DNA of 64,000 bases from JAZSMJ01 sp045535815. GTDB lineage: Bacteria > Bacillota > Clostridia > Oscillospirales > CAG-272. Under the pieces are notes generated by a model. It was not told the DNA's origin and searched no databases. It saw only the letters and a list, made by a program, of their open reading frames with translations. Positions 27,809-36,677 of this stretch are shown piece after piece. The DNA lies in contig JAZSMJ010000010.1 in assembly GCA_045535815.1 (NCBI GenBank), positions 1-64,000 of the forward strand, read 5' to 3'. A program made the position numbers and the translations under genes. Numbering within the stretch: the stretch's first letter is position 1; every line of letters begins with the position of its first letter.

Positions 27809-29941
27809 TTATATCGCAAGATTATAAATAAAATTAAAGCATAGGCAGAGGAGTATGCCGATGGCTGTCGGTATAATAGCTGCAAGGGCGGTCCATTTGA
27901 GGCTGCCCGTTTCCTTTTTAATTGTCATAAGAGTGGTGGCGCAGGGCCAGTGAAGCATAAAGAATATTAAAACGCAAACGGCGGTTTTTATGCTCCAGCC
28001 GTTTGATATAAGTATGGCTTTCATCTCATCAAAGCCGGCAAGCTGAGTGAGTGACGAGCCTGAGGTGTATGCCATAATTATGATAGGGATAACTATCTCG
28101 TTTGCAGGTAGCCCCAGTATAAATGCGGTAAGTATAACTCCGTCAAGCCCGAGATGTGAGGCTATGGGATCAAGAAAAGACGATACGGTATGAAGAAGAC
28201 TTGCATCTCCGATCTTAACTGCGGTCAAAAACCATATTATAATTCCTGCAGGAACCGATGCAGTTATTGCTCTGCCCAGAACGAAAACGGTGCGGTCAAA
28301 TACCGAGCGGATCAAAACGTTTACAACGTCGGGCATACGGTAGGGCGGCATTTCAATCATAAACGACGAGGGTATGCCCTTCAAAACGGTAGACGACAAA
28401 AGCCCGGTGACCGCAAACGATATCGCTATTCCCAAAATGATTATTAAAGTGAGGATAACGGAGGCAGTAATGCTTGAGGGAATACCGCTTGTGCGCCATA
28501 CGAGAAACATAGTGATGACCGATATAAGAGCAGGAAATTTGCCGTTGCAGGGTATAAAGCTGTTTGTCAAAATGGCGAGCAAGCGCTCTCTTTTTGAATC
28601 TATTATCCTGCATCCGACCACGCCTGCGGCGTTGCAGCCGAATCCCATACACATGGTGAGTGCCTGCTTTCCGCAAGCCTTGCATTTCTGAAAGGGAAGG
28701 TCGAGATTGTATGCAATTCTCGGAAGGTAGCCTACGTCCTCAAGCAGTGTGAAAAGAGGAAAAAATATTGCCATAGGCGGAAGCATTACCGATACTACCC
28801 ACGCAGGCACACGGTATATGCCGTTTATTATAAAATCGCATATAATGGGCGGTAGAGATGTTCTTTCAAGAGATATTTCAAGATAATGCTGAAACCCGAA
28901 CAAAAGATATGAAAGCGCCTCTGATATATAGTTTGCCCCCGATATTGTCAGCCACAGTATGAGCATCAAAAGAGCAGCCATTATGGGATATGCAGTCAGC
29001 TTACCGGTAAGGATACGGTCGATCCTTCTGTCTCTGTCATGGGACGCTCCTTCTTTATAAGACGTAACACCCTCGCACAGCCTCTCGGCGCTCAAAACAG
29101 TGCTCTGAGCTATTATATCCGATATGCTGCCGTATTCACCTTCAAGCCTTTTCTTTTCTTCTGACAGTATGCTTTTAAGCTCACTTACAGACTGCAGATC
29201 AACGCCGTATAAGCTGCTTATTTGCGTTATAAAGCTCTCGTCGCCCTCAAGCAGCCTGAGAGCTGTAAACGTCCCATCAAGCTTTTGATAAGCTCCCAAG
29301 GGAAGGGCAGCGGTAATCCTTTCAATAGCAGACTGTATATACGGCGGATATTCAATGGGCGCAGAGATTTTTGCATTATCGTCGGACACTATGGAATCGA
29401 TAGCAGAGATGATACCGTCAAGCGATTTCCTGTCTCTTGCGCTGGTCGGTATTACGGGTATGCCAAGCCTTTCGGATAACAGAGCGGTGTCAATGATTAT
29501 TCCCCTTCGCTTTGCTTGATCCATAAGATTTACGCAGATAATGACGGGATGTCTTGCCTGCATTATCTGAAGCGCAAGGTTTATATTGCGCTCAAGACAG
29601 GTCGCATCGCAGATCACCACAGTTGCATCGCTATCTCCAAAACATATGAAATCCCGTGCCACCTCTTCCTCTGCTGAGCGTGCGCTGAGGGAATAAGTGC
29701 CTGGGGTATCAACGAAAATATAGCTTTGATCATTCCTTTTGCAGATCCCGCATGCGCTCGATACAGTTTTGCCCGGCCAGTTTCCCGTGTGCTGATCCAT
29801 TCCTGTAAGTGCGTTGAAGATCGAGCTTTTGCCAACGTTCGGATTGCCTGCCAGGGCTATTATTTTATCGGAGGGAGATGAGCGCCCGGTAAGTATCTCC
29901 GAGAGGGTGTGAGCCCCTACCGAGTGATTCGTAAGACCCAT
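27809..29941 (-). CDS. feoB: Ferrous iron transport protein B
   Basis: The 710-residue protein has an N-terminal G domain with GNPNVGKS (residues 32-39), DTPG and NLMD motifs. A helical spacer follows, then a membrane domain with the two Gate motifs typical of FeoB (MLPPMAIFFPLFTLLEDVGYLPR and a Cys-rich GKQALTMCMGFGCNAAGV segment). It imports Fe2+ across the cytoplasmic membrane. The start is two bases after the feoA stop, with GGAGAGGAGG inside the feoA end, so the two are translationally coupled. Length is normal, with no sign of damage. Confidence 0.96.
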   Translation of the reverse strand: MGLTNHSVGAHTLSEILTGRSSPSDKIIALAGNPNVGKSSIFNALTGMDQHTGNWPGKTVSSACGICKRNDQSYIFVDTPGTYSLSARSAEEEVARDFICFGDSDATVVICDATCLERNINLALQIMQARHPVIICVNLMDQAKRRGIIIDTALLSERLGIPVIPTSARDRKSLDGIISAIDSIVSDDNAKISAPIEYPPYIQSAIERITAALPLGAYQKLDGTFTALRLLEGDESFITQISSLYGVDLQSVSELKSILSEEKKRLEGEYGSISDIIAQSTVLSAERLCEGVTSYKEGASHDRDRRIDRILTGKLTAYPIMAALLMLILWLTISGANYISEALSYLLFGFQHYLEISLERTSLPPIICDFIINGIYRVPAWVVSVMLPPMAIFFPLFTLLEDVGYLPRIAYNLDLPFQKCKACGKQALTMCMGFGCNAAGVVGCRIIDSKRERLLAILTNSFIPCNGKFPALISVITMFLVWRTSGIPSSITASVILTLIIILGIAISFAVTGLLSSTVLKGIPSSFMIEMPPYRMPDVVNVLIRSVFDRTVFVLGRAITASVPAGIIIWFLTAVKIGDASLLHTVSSFLDPIASHLGLDGVILTAFILGLPANEIVIPIIIMAYTSGSSLTQLAGFDEMKAILISNGWSIKTAVCVLIFFMLHWPCATTLMTIKKETGSLKWTALAAIIPTAIGILLCLCFNFIYNLAI

Positions 29942-29943
29942 AT

Positions 29944-30186
29944 TCAGCCCTCCTCTCCGAAAACGAGTATGCTTTTACAATCGTCGCACCTCAAAGCAAT
30001 AACCGCACCTCGTACAAGCAGGGCTATCGGATCCTTCATGGGACTTACACCTACACAGCGTACACTTGTGTTTTCTATAAGTCCGATATCGTAAAGCCGC
30101 TTTTTCATACTGCCGTCCAAGCATATTTTTGATATTATCACGCTCTGCCCCGGCTTTATCATATCAAGCGAGGAGATGTTGTTCAT
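29944..30186 (-). CDS. feoA: Ferrous iron transport protein A
   Basis: The 80-residue SH3-like protein has the FeoA pattern: a GQSVIISKI strand, KRLYDIGLIENTSVR and ALLVRGAVIALR. It interacts with FeoB and is needed for Fe2+ uptake. I start it at the ATG at 30186 because AAAGGA is 9 bp upstream; a TTG at 30195 abuts that site. Two cysteines near the end (RCDDCKS) are unusual and could bind metal; this is only an observation. Confidence 0.92.
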   Translation of the reverse strand: MNNISSLDMIKPGQSVIISKICLDGSMKKRLYDIGLIENTSVRCVGVSPMKDPIALLVRGAVIALRCDDCKSILVFGEEG

Positions 30187-30296
30187 AAAATTCAATCCTT
30201 TTGATTTTGTTTTGCTTATAATAGTTTATTCGCTATCTTCTGATGGTGTTACCGATGCCGAAAAGGTCAAAATTTAAAAAAATTCAATAATTGCGA

Positions 30297-30356
30297 ACTT
30301 TATGTTAAATTAGCGGACATTTTGCTAAATACAAAATCTGTTTTCGGAGTTATAAT
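30297..30356 (+). promoter_or_regulatory. Paired direct repeats and -10 box upstream of the pectinase-like operon
   Basis: Two aligned half-sites, ACTTTATGTTAAATTA (30297) and ACATTTTGCTAAATAC (30317), are 20 bp apart. The TTGCTA core of the second ends 23 bp before a TATAAT (30351). The same layout, TTGCTA then 23 bp then a -10, occurs at 52216-52250. There is no good -35 at normal spacing, which suggests an activator-dependent promoter. Confidence 0.5.
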
Positions 30357-30417
30357 AAAGATGGATAGGTGGATTTTTTAAATTTACTCTGACAATTTTT
30401 TTATGGAGGATCGGAAT

Positions 30418-31827
30418 ATGAAAACTATATTCGGTACTTGTGATAAAATACAGGGCGAGGGCGATAAGCTTTATGCCAAGATCAAAGGTATAGTAAAGCC
30501 CGAGCTCGAAGAAAAAGAATACGTAAGTATGCTCGATTATATGGGCTATGCAAGACAGAAGGAGTTTGAGGGTCAGACTGTTACTGACTACATACTTCCC
30601 ATTCAGATGGCACTCAACGCAAATCTGAGCGTCTATATCCCCAAGATGGATACACCCGTATACATAAGTGAGGGAATTACCTTAAATAGCGGAAATACTC
30701 TTAAGGTCCACCCCGAAACGAGAATAGTATTTATGGCTGACGGCGTAATGCTTCACAACAGAAACGTTATGGACGGTCACTATAATTACGTAGAGCCGGG
30801 GGTTCACAGCGACCGAGACGTTTGTGTTATCGGCGGTATCTGGGAGGCTCCCAAGACCAAGATAATAGGCGAGAGACAGGCAGAGGGATACCTTGGCTAT
30901 CTCGGATGCGACTCGCTCTTTTTGCTCCACAACGTAATAAACGTCAGAATGGAGCATCTTAAGATAGCTCACACAAAGCGTATGGGCGTTATGATAGGCA
31001 ACTGCGATAACTTTATGGTTCAGGATATCGAGTTTGAGGACGCAGCACGTGACGGTATTCACGTTGAAGGTCCCGCATGGAACGGAATCATCCGTGACCT
31101 TCGCGGTAAGGTGGGTGACGACCTCGTTGCGCTCAACGCCTGGGACTGGACTAACTCTTCGCTTACCTTCGGTGCTATCCACGACGTTATAGTTGAGGAT
31201 ATATGGGCAGAGCCCGGATATCTGTGGTCTGAGATGAGACTCCATCCCGGAAACTACACCATTCCTACCGGAAGAGTTATTCAGTGCCCGGTATATAACA
31301 TAGTTTTCAAGAACGTACACGGTATTCACACCGTTAAGTTCTACAATCAGCCTAACCTTATGCCCGGCTACAACTTCGATAAGAGCTTCGGCCTTGGCGA
31401 GATCAACAACGTTTACTTTGATAACGTCACGTTTGACTATTATCCGCTTAATCAGTACTACACACAGAAGGATGCCTGCATAGAGGTGCACGCAGACTGC
31501 TTCAACCTTAACTTCAAGAATATAAAGGTCAACTATCCGCTTGCGGACAAGGATCACGATAATTACAGATTTATCGCTGTAGGTCCTATCTCGGCAACCT
31601 GGAAGATAAACGATAATCCTGACGATTGGTTCGATTTCTTCGATCCCGACAGCAACTGCCACGTTGACAGGATCACACTTGAAAACGTTACGGTAAACGG
31701 AGAGGCTTGCAAGGATATCGACAAGCTCCTTCTCGTAAGACATCAGACGGTTAACCCCGATTATCCCAACACCACTCCCGCAGGCGGTACGGGCTTCGGC
31801 GTAGTTAAGGAAATTTACATAGACTGA
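30418..31827 (+). CDS. Right-handed beta-helix, GH28/pectinase-like protein
   Basis: The 469-residue protein has the repeating NVxx...DNxxV pattern of a parallel beta-helix, including MEHLKIAHTKRMGVMIGNCDNFMVQDIEF, DGIHVEGPAWNGIIRDLRG and NVYFDNVTFDYYP. A GDDLVALN segment resembles the catalytic D-D-x-x-x-x pattern of GH28 polygalacturonases. No signal peptide is visible, so it would act in the cytoplasm on imported pectic oligosaccharides. The start at 30418 is preferred because GGAGG lies just upstream; an ATG at 30403 overlaps that site. The next gene, a GH95-type enzyme, begins 31 bp after the stop, giving a two-gene glycan operon. Exact substrate unknown. Confidence 0.8.
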   Translation: MKTIFGTCDKIQGEGDKLYAKIKGIVKPELEEKEYVSMLDYMGYARQKEFEGQTVTDYILPIQMALNANLSVYIPKMDTPVYISEGITLNSGNTLKVHPETRIVFMADGVMLHNRNVMDGHYNYVEPGVHSDRDVCVIGGIWEAPKTKIIGERQAEGYLGYLGCDSLFLLHNVINVRMEHLKIAHTKRMGVMIGNCDNFMVQDIEFEDAARDGIHVEGPAWNGIIRDLRGKVGDDLVALNAWDWTNSSLTFGAIHDVIVEDIWAEPGYLWSEMRLHPGNYTIPTGRVIQCPVYNIVFKNVHGIHTVKFYNQPNLMPGYNFDKSFGLGEINNVYFDNVTFDYYPLNQYYTQKDACIEVHADCFNLNFKNIKVNYPLADKDHDNYRFIAVGPISATWKINDNPDDWFDFFDPDSNCHVDRITLENVTVNGEACKDIDKLLLVRHQTVNPDYPNTTPAGGTGFGVVKEIYID

Positions 31828-31858
31828 TAAATTATTGTATATACAAAGGAGAAAAACA

Positions 31859-34303
31859 ATGAAAAGAGGAATGACTGTTTTAACTCCGGCTAATGACTGG
31901 AGAGAAGCACTTCCCGTCGGTGACGGTTCCCTCAGTGCTATGGTCTACGGAAGCATTACTCCCGAGACCGTTATGTTCAACCACGATATGCTTTGGTACG
32001 GTGGAGATACTATAGACCTCCCCGACTTCTCAGCTGAGTTTGAGAAGGTAAGAGAGCTCGGATATGCAGGTAAGATGCAGGAAGCAAACGACTATATCCC
32101 CGATCTTATGAGAAAGAATAACGTATTCGGCGGTCAGCATACCTATCATCCCGCTTTTGATATGAAGATCAAGTCCGAGCAGAAGGTTGGATTCTCCAAC
32201 TACAGACGTTATCTTGACTTCTCAAAGGGTGAAACTCTCGTTACGTGGAACGACGGCGACGTTCGTTATGAGAGAAGATTCTTCATCTCAAGAGTAAAGC
32301 ATATAGGTGCTTTCAAGTTTACAGCAGGCGGCAATCTTCTTGACGCTGCATTCCAGCTCTGTGAGCACAACCTTTACGACTCTCTCGACCACGGCGGAGG
32401 AAACCACGACGTTCTTAAGGAGCTCTTCCAGTTCGAAACAAGATTTGAGGGCGACAAGCTCTATATCAACGTAAAGGGCTCTTACGGCGGAGATTACGGT
32501 GCAGTTCTTAAGATATTCCCCGGTGAAGGAACTATAAGCTACAAGAATGATACAACTTGGACACAGCAGATGTCCTCTCTTCCCATGCTTTGGGGTCTCG
32601 ACCTTGAAAAGAGAGCTTCTCTCTACGTTACAGGCTCAAAGAACGTAACGGCTACTATCGCTATGTACGTTCGTACAGCCGATGCCGCAGCAGAGCAGAA
32701 GAAGCTCGCTGATATGCTCGATTCCATCGGCGGCGATTACGATGCACTCCTTGCAGAGCATATCGCTCTTCACGGTGAAATATTCGACAGACTCGCACTT
32801 GACCTCACAACAGAGCATATGTACGAGGGCGAGGATTCCAACGATATGCTTCTTCTCGACGCATATCAGGGTAAGGCATCCGGTAACCTCATCGTTAAGA
32901 TGTTTGATTACGGCCGTTACCTCCTTATGACATCCTCAAACGAAAGCGGACTTCCGCCTACACTTCAGGGTAACCACAACGGTGACTATTTCCCTGCATG
33001 GCAGTCCTTCTACGTACATAACGAAAATACCCAGATGTTCTACTGGCAGGCGCTCAACGGACGTATGCCTGAGGTTATGGGTGCTATGTTCAAGTTCTTT
33101 GAAGACAGAATGGATGACTTCAGAAAGAACGCTCACAATCTCTTTAACTGCCGCGGTATATTCATTCCGCTCGTAACAGACGAGCTTCACGGTCTTATGA
33201 ATATCCCTGCACCTCACGAGATAAGCTTCACGGGTGTTGCTCCCTGGATAGCAGCTCACTTCTATGACTACTACCTCTTTACAGGAGACAAGAAGTTCCT
33301 TGAAGAAAGAGCAGTTCCGTTTATGGAAGAGGTAGCACTCTTCTATGAGGATTATCTTATAGAGGATAAGGACGGATACTACACAGTATTCCCCTCCAAC
33401 TCTCCCGAAAACGCACCCAGAAACAGCTTCCCCGAGGACACAGACCTTTCTATCGTTATGAACCCCGGTATTCCTACCACATTCAACTCCACGATAGATA
33501 CAGCACTCGTAAGAGAAAGCTATACCAACCTTATCAATGCGTATAAGATTCTCGGCATAAAGGAAGACAAGCAGGCTCAGTATGCAGAAATGCTCAAGAA
33601 GGTAAGACCCTTCAGAATCAATGAAGACGGCGCACTTGCCGAGTGGATCCCCGAGGATCACCTCGATAACTACGCTCACCGTCACCTCAGCCACATCTAT
33701 CCTCTCTTCCCCGGATTCCAGATCACCGAAGAGGACAACAAGGAGCTGTTTGAGAGCGTAAGAAAGGCTGTTGAAAAGAGACTTGAATTCGGTCTTACAG
33801 CACAGACAGGTTGGTCACTCGTTCACCTTGCAAACATCTACGCACGTCTCCACGACGGTGAAAGCTGTGCAAGATGCTTCGACCTCCACACAAGAACCTG
33901 CGTTGGACGTAACCTCTTTGCATATCATAACGACTACCGTAACATGGGCGTATCGCTTATGATCATCTTCGGTAGAAGCAATCCTTACCAGATCGACTCC
34001 AACATGGGCTTCACAGCATCCATTATTGAAATGCTCCTTTCATCCGATACGAGCAACAACGTAAGAATTGCTCAGGCACTTCCCAAGGAATGGAAGTCCG
34101 GTAAGATCGAAAAGGTTGCAACACGTTGCGGATGTGACTGTACGGTAAGCTGGGCAGACGGCAAGATCGATACTGTTATCGAAGCAAGAGATACGAGAAA
34201 GATCCACGTTATCCTTCCTTACGAATATAAGTATAACGGCGCTAAGGAATTCGATCTCGATATCGAAGCAGGCAAGACCTACACAATTACAGCTACTAAG
34301 TAA
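31859..34303 (+). CDS. GH95-family glycosidase (alpha-L-fucosidase/galactosidase type)
   Basis: The 814-residue protein shows GH95 hallmarks: WREALPVGDGSLSAMVYG and a FNHDMLWYGG segment near the N-terminus, then NHNGDYFPAW with NENTQMFYW in the barrel (the expected catalytic Asn region). EWIPEDHLDNYAHRHLSH and QTGWSLVHLANIYARL follow. GH95 enzymes remove terminal alpha-1,2-L-fucose, and some act on alpha-L-galactose. No signal peptide is visible, so it should be intracellular. AAAGGAG precedes the ATG. It is co-transcribed with the beta-helix enzyme and followed by a terminator. Confidence 0.9.
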   Translation: MKRGMTVLTPANDWREALPVGDGSLSAMVYGSITPETVMFNHDMLWYGGDTIDLPDFSAEFEKVRELGYAGKMQEANDYIPDLMRKNNVFGGQHTYHPAFDMKIKSEQKVGFSNYRRYLDFSKGETLVTWNDGDVRYERRFFISRVKHIGAFKFTAGGNLLDAAFQLCEHNLYDSLDHGGGNHDVLKELFQFETRFEGDKLYINVKGSYGGDYGAVLKIFPGEGTISYKNDTTWTQQMSSLPMLWGLDLEKRASLYVTGSKNVTATIAMYVRTADAAAEQKKLADMLDSIGGDYDALLAEHIALHGEIFDRLALDLTTEHMYEGEDSNDMLLLDAYQGKASGNLIVKMFDYGRYLLMTSSNESGLPPTLQGNHNGDYFPAWQSFYVHNENTQMFYWQALNGRMPEVMGAMFKFFEDRMDDFRKNAHNLFNCRGIFIPLVTDELHGLMNIPAPHEISFTGVAPWIAAHFYDYYLFTGDKKFLEERAVPFMEEVALFYEDYLIEDKDGYYTVFPSNSPENAPRNSFPEDTDLSIVMNPGIPTTFNSTIDTALVRESYTNLINAYKILGIKEDKQAQYAEMLKKVRPFRINEDGALAEWIPEDHLDNYAHRHLSHIYPLFPGFQITEEDNKELFESVRKAVEKRLEFGLTAQTGWSLVHLANIYARLHDGESCARCFDLHTRTCVGRNLFAYHNDYRNMGVSLMIIFGRSNPYQIDSNMGFTASIIEMLLSSDTSNNVRIAQALPKEWKSGKIEKVATRCGCDCTVSWADGKIDTVIEARDTRKIHVILPYEYKYNGAKEFDLDIEAGKTYTITATK

Positions 34304-34318
34304 TATAACAAAATTTAA

Positions 34319-34347
34319 ACGGCAGTCAGAAATGACTGCCGTTTTTT
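34319..34347 (+). terminator. Rho-independent terminator
   Basis: The stem ACGGCAGTCA / TGACTGCCGT is followed by TTTTT, after the GH95 gene. Confidence 0.92.
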
Positions 34348-34370
34348 GTGATGAAGAGATAGCCCTCTCA

Positions 34371-34622
34371 CCTGCTTTGCAGGAGGACCAAAGGGGAGTC
34401 TTGGTTTAGGTGCGAACATAGAAAAAGCCTCCCTGCGGAGGGAGGTGGCATTTGCGAAGCAAATGACGGAAGGAGAAATGCGAGCAGGAAATCTTTAGGT
34501 AACACAAACAATGATTGTAACATCTATTCCTTTACACACGATGGCTCCCTCAGTCTTTTTTGCTTTGCAAAAAATCCAGCTCCCTCCCGGAGGGAGCCTA
34601 ACGGCGGCAGCAAGCCACCGCC
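34371..34622. repeat. Cluster of palindromes in a long intergenic gap
   Basis: The 460-bp gap between the GH95 gene and the ABC operon holds several GC-rich palindromes: CCTGCTTTGCAGG (34371), CCTCCCTGCGGAGGGAGG (34428), CATTTGCGAAGCAAATG (34449), TTTTTTGCTTTGCAAAAAA (about 34556) and GCTCCCTCCCGGAGGGAGC (34579). No open frame is credible here. They look like dispersed palindromic intergenic elements of the kind common in gut Clostridia; the family assignment is from memory. Confidence 0.6.
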
Positions 34623-34671
34623 CTACGACAGAGATAGTGAATAGTGAATAGGTATTTGTTATTTGCAAAAA

Positions 34672-34702
34672 AACACTGACCTCGGTGTTTGAGGTCAGTG
34701 TT
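34672..34702 (-). terminator. Terminator of the ABC exporter operon
   Basis: The stem AACACTGACCTC / GAGGTCAGTGTT has A-tracts at its left end, which give a U-run on the minus strand. Confidence 0.85.
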
Positions 34703-34763
34703 TATTTAATGTACGTTGTTTGCACAGTAGCTTGTGGAAAGAAAGTTTTTTGTCCAACTTTTT

Positions 34764-36677
34764 TTACTCAAGCTCGAAGGCGCCGGTGTAGAGCTGGTAG
34801 TAGGTGCCTTTTTCTTCCAAGAGCTTCTGATGGCTTCCTCTTTCAATTATCCGTCCGTGGTCGAGAACCATTATAACGTCCGAATTCATAACTGTCGAAA
34901 GTCGGTGAGCGATAACGAATACAGTGCAGCCCTCCATCAGCTTATCCATACCCTTTTGAACTATAGCTTCCGTTCTGGTGTCGATAGACGAGGTCGCCTC
35001 GTCAAGAATCATAACGGGCGGATCGGCAACTGCTGCACGGGCTATTGCTATAAGCTGACGCTGTCCCTGCGAAAGATTCGAGCCGTTGTTCGAAAGCTCG
35101 GTATCGTAGCCCTTGGGGAGACGGGTTATAAAATCGTGCGCACCTGCAAGCATTGCGGCGTTTTTGCACTCCTCGTCGGTAGCATCAAGCTTACCGTATC
35201 TGATGTTATCCATAACCGTTCCGGTGAACAGATTGGTGTCCTGCAGAACTATACCGAGTGAACGGCGCAGATCGGATTTCTTTATCTTGTTTATATTTAT
35301 GCCGTCGTAGCGTATCTTGCCGTCGGCAATATCGTAGAAGCGGTTTATAAGATTGGTTATCGTGGTCTTTCCTGCACCGGTAGCGCCAACGAAGGCAACC
35401 TTCTGTCCCGGCTCAGCGTAAACGGTAACTCCGTGGAGAACGTCCTTGCCCTCCTCATAGGCGAAGTCAACGTCTGTAAGACGAACGTCACCCTTGAGCT
35501 CGGTGTAAGTGATGGTGCCGTCGCCGTGCGGATGCTTCCATGCCCAGTGACCTGTTCTTTCGGAAGCTTCCTTGACGCTTCCGTCCTTATCTATTGTGCA
35601 GTTGACCAGCTGAACGTAGCCCTCGTCTGCCTCACTCTTCTGATCCATAAGATCGAATATTCTCTGAGCACCTGCAAGACCCATAACGATGGAGTTTATC
35701 TGCTGTGAAACGGTGTTTATATTTCCTGTAAACTGCTTTGTCATATTGAGAAAGGGAACGAGGAAGCTTATGCTGAACGCCATTCCAGATAGGCTGATAT
35801 TGGGAATGCCGGACGTAAGAAACAGACCGCCTGCGGTAGCGCAGAGCACGTAGAGCACGTTTCCGATATTCATAATGATGGGGCCGAGTGCGTTAGCGTA
35901 AGCGTGAGCACGGTAGCTGTCCTCGAAAAGCTTATCGTTTATCTTGGAGAAGTCTTCCTTTGCCTCATCTTCGTGACAGAATACCTTGATAACTCTCTGA
36001 CCGTTCATCATTTCCTGAATAAAGCCTTCGGTCTCACCCATAGATTTCTGCTGACGAATAAAGTATTTTGCGGAGCCGCCGCCTATCTTCTTGGTAACGA
36101 GAATCATGGCAACGACACCGAGCAGAACTACAAGAGTCATCAGAACGCTGTACCATATCATTATGGAAAATACCGACACTACTATAACGACCGACTGCAG
36201 AAGCTGCGGCAAAGACTGCGATACGAGCTGACGGAGCGTGTCTATATCGTTTGTGTAATGGCTCATTATGTCGCCGTGCTTGTTCTGATCGAAATACTTG
36301 ATGGGCAGATCCTGCATTCCGTCAAACATACTGCGTCTCATCTTGCAAAGGAATCCCTGCGTGATATAAGCCATCAGCTGAGTATACAGCGTGATGAATA
36401 TAATCGACAAAACGTAAAGCGATGCGAGCACCGCAACCTTTGGTACTATCTGCGTTTTTGCGATATCCCAGCTTATAACGCCTGTGTCGACACATTTTGT
36501 TATAACAGTTATTATCTGCTCGATAAACAACGCAGGTATTGATGAAACGACTGCGGAGAAGATTATGCAGAATACGGTTACTGGAATCAGCACAGGGTAT
36601 GATTTGAAAAGAAGCTTTATTATGCGGATAAATGCGCCGCCGTTGAACTTTCTTTTTGGCATTTTCCGGTTATTCAT
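34764..36677 (-). CDS. ABC exporter half, consensus ATPase site subunit
   Basis: The 637-residue half-transporter has six transmembrane helices (about residues 20-330) fused to an ATPase domain. Walker A is GATGAGKT near 431, the signature is LSQGQ, Walker B is VMILDEATSS with the catalytic Glu, and the H-loop reads IAHRLSTV. The signature departs from LSGGQ. An insertion of about 40 residues between the membrane domain and the ATPase (GHWAWKHPHGDG) is unusual. It overlaps the start of the upstream partner gene by 8 bp, so the two are translationally coupled and form a heterodimer. It would export a drug, lipid or peptide; the substrate is unknown. Confidence 0.92.
   Translation of the reverse strand: MNNRKMPKRKFNGGAFIRIIKLLFKSYPVLIPVTVFCIIFSAVVSSIPALFIEQIITVITKCVDTGVISWDIAKTQIVPKVAVLASLYVLSIIFITLYTQLMAYITQGFLCKMRRSMFDGMQDLPIKYFDQNKHGDIMSHYTNDIDTLRQLVSQSLPQLLQSVVIVVSVFSIMIWYSVLMTLVVLLGVVAMILVTKKIGGGSAKYFIRQQKSMGETEGFIQEMMNGQRVIKVFCHEDEAKEDFSKINDKLFEDSYRAHAYANALGPIIMNIGNVLYVLCATAGGLFLTSGIPNISLSGMAFSISFLVPFLNMTKQFTGNINTVSQQINSIVMGLAGAQRIFDLMDQKSEADEGYVQLVNCTIDKDGSVKEASERTGHWAWKHPHGDGTITYTELKGDVRLTDVDFAYEEGKDVLHGVTVYAEPGQKVAFVGATGAGKTTITNLINRFYDIADGKIRYDGININKIKKSDLRRSLGIVLQDTNLFTGTVMDNIRYGKLDATDEECKNAAMLAGAHDFITRLPKGYDTELSNNGSNLSQGQRQLIAIARAAVADPPVMILDEATSSIDTRTEAIVQKGMDKLMEGCTVFVIAHRLSTVMNSDVIMVLDHGRIIERGSHQKLLEEKGTYYQLYTGAFELE

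Noticed and set aside
30682..31743. 353-codon minus-strand open frame
   Set aside because: It is antisense to the beta-helix enzyme, has no ribosome site or motif, and shows the same Val/Cys-rich shadow composition.
32936..33694. 252-codon minus-strand open frame
   Set aside because: It is a shadow of the GH95 gene, with no independent support.
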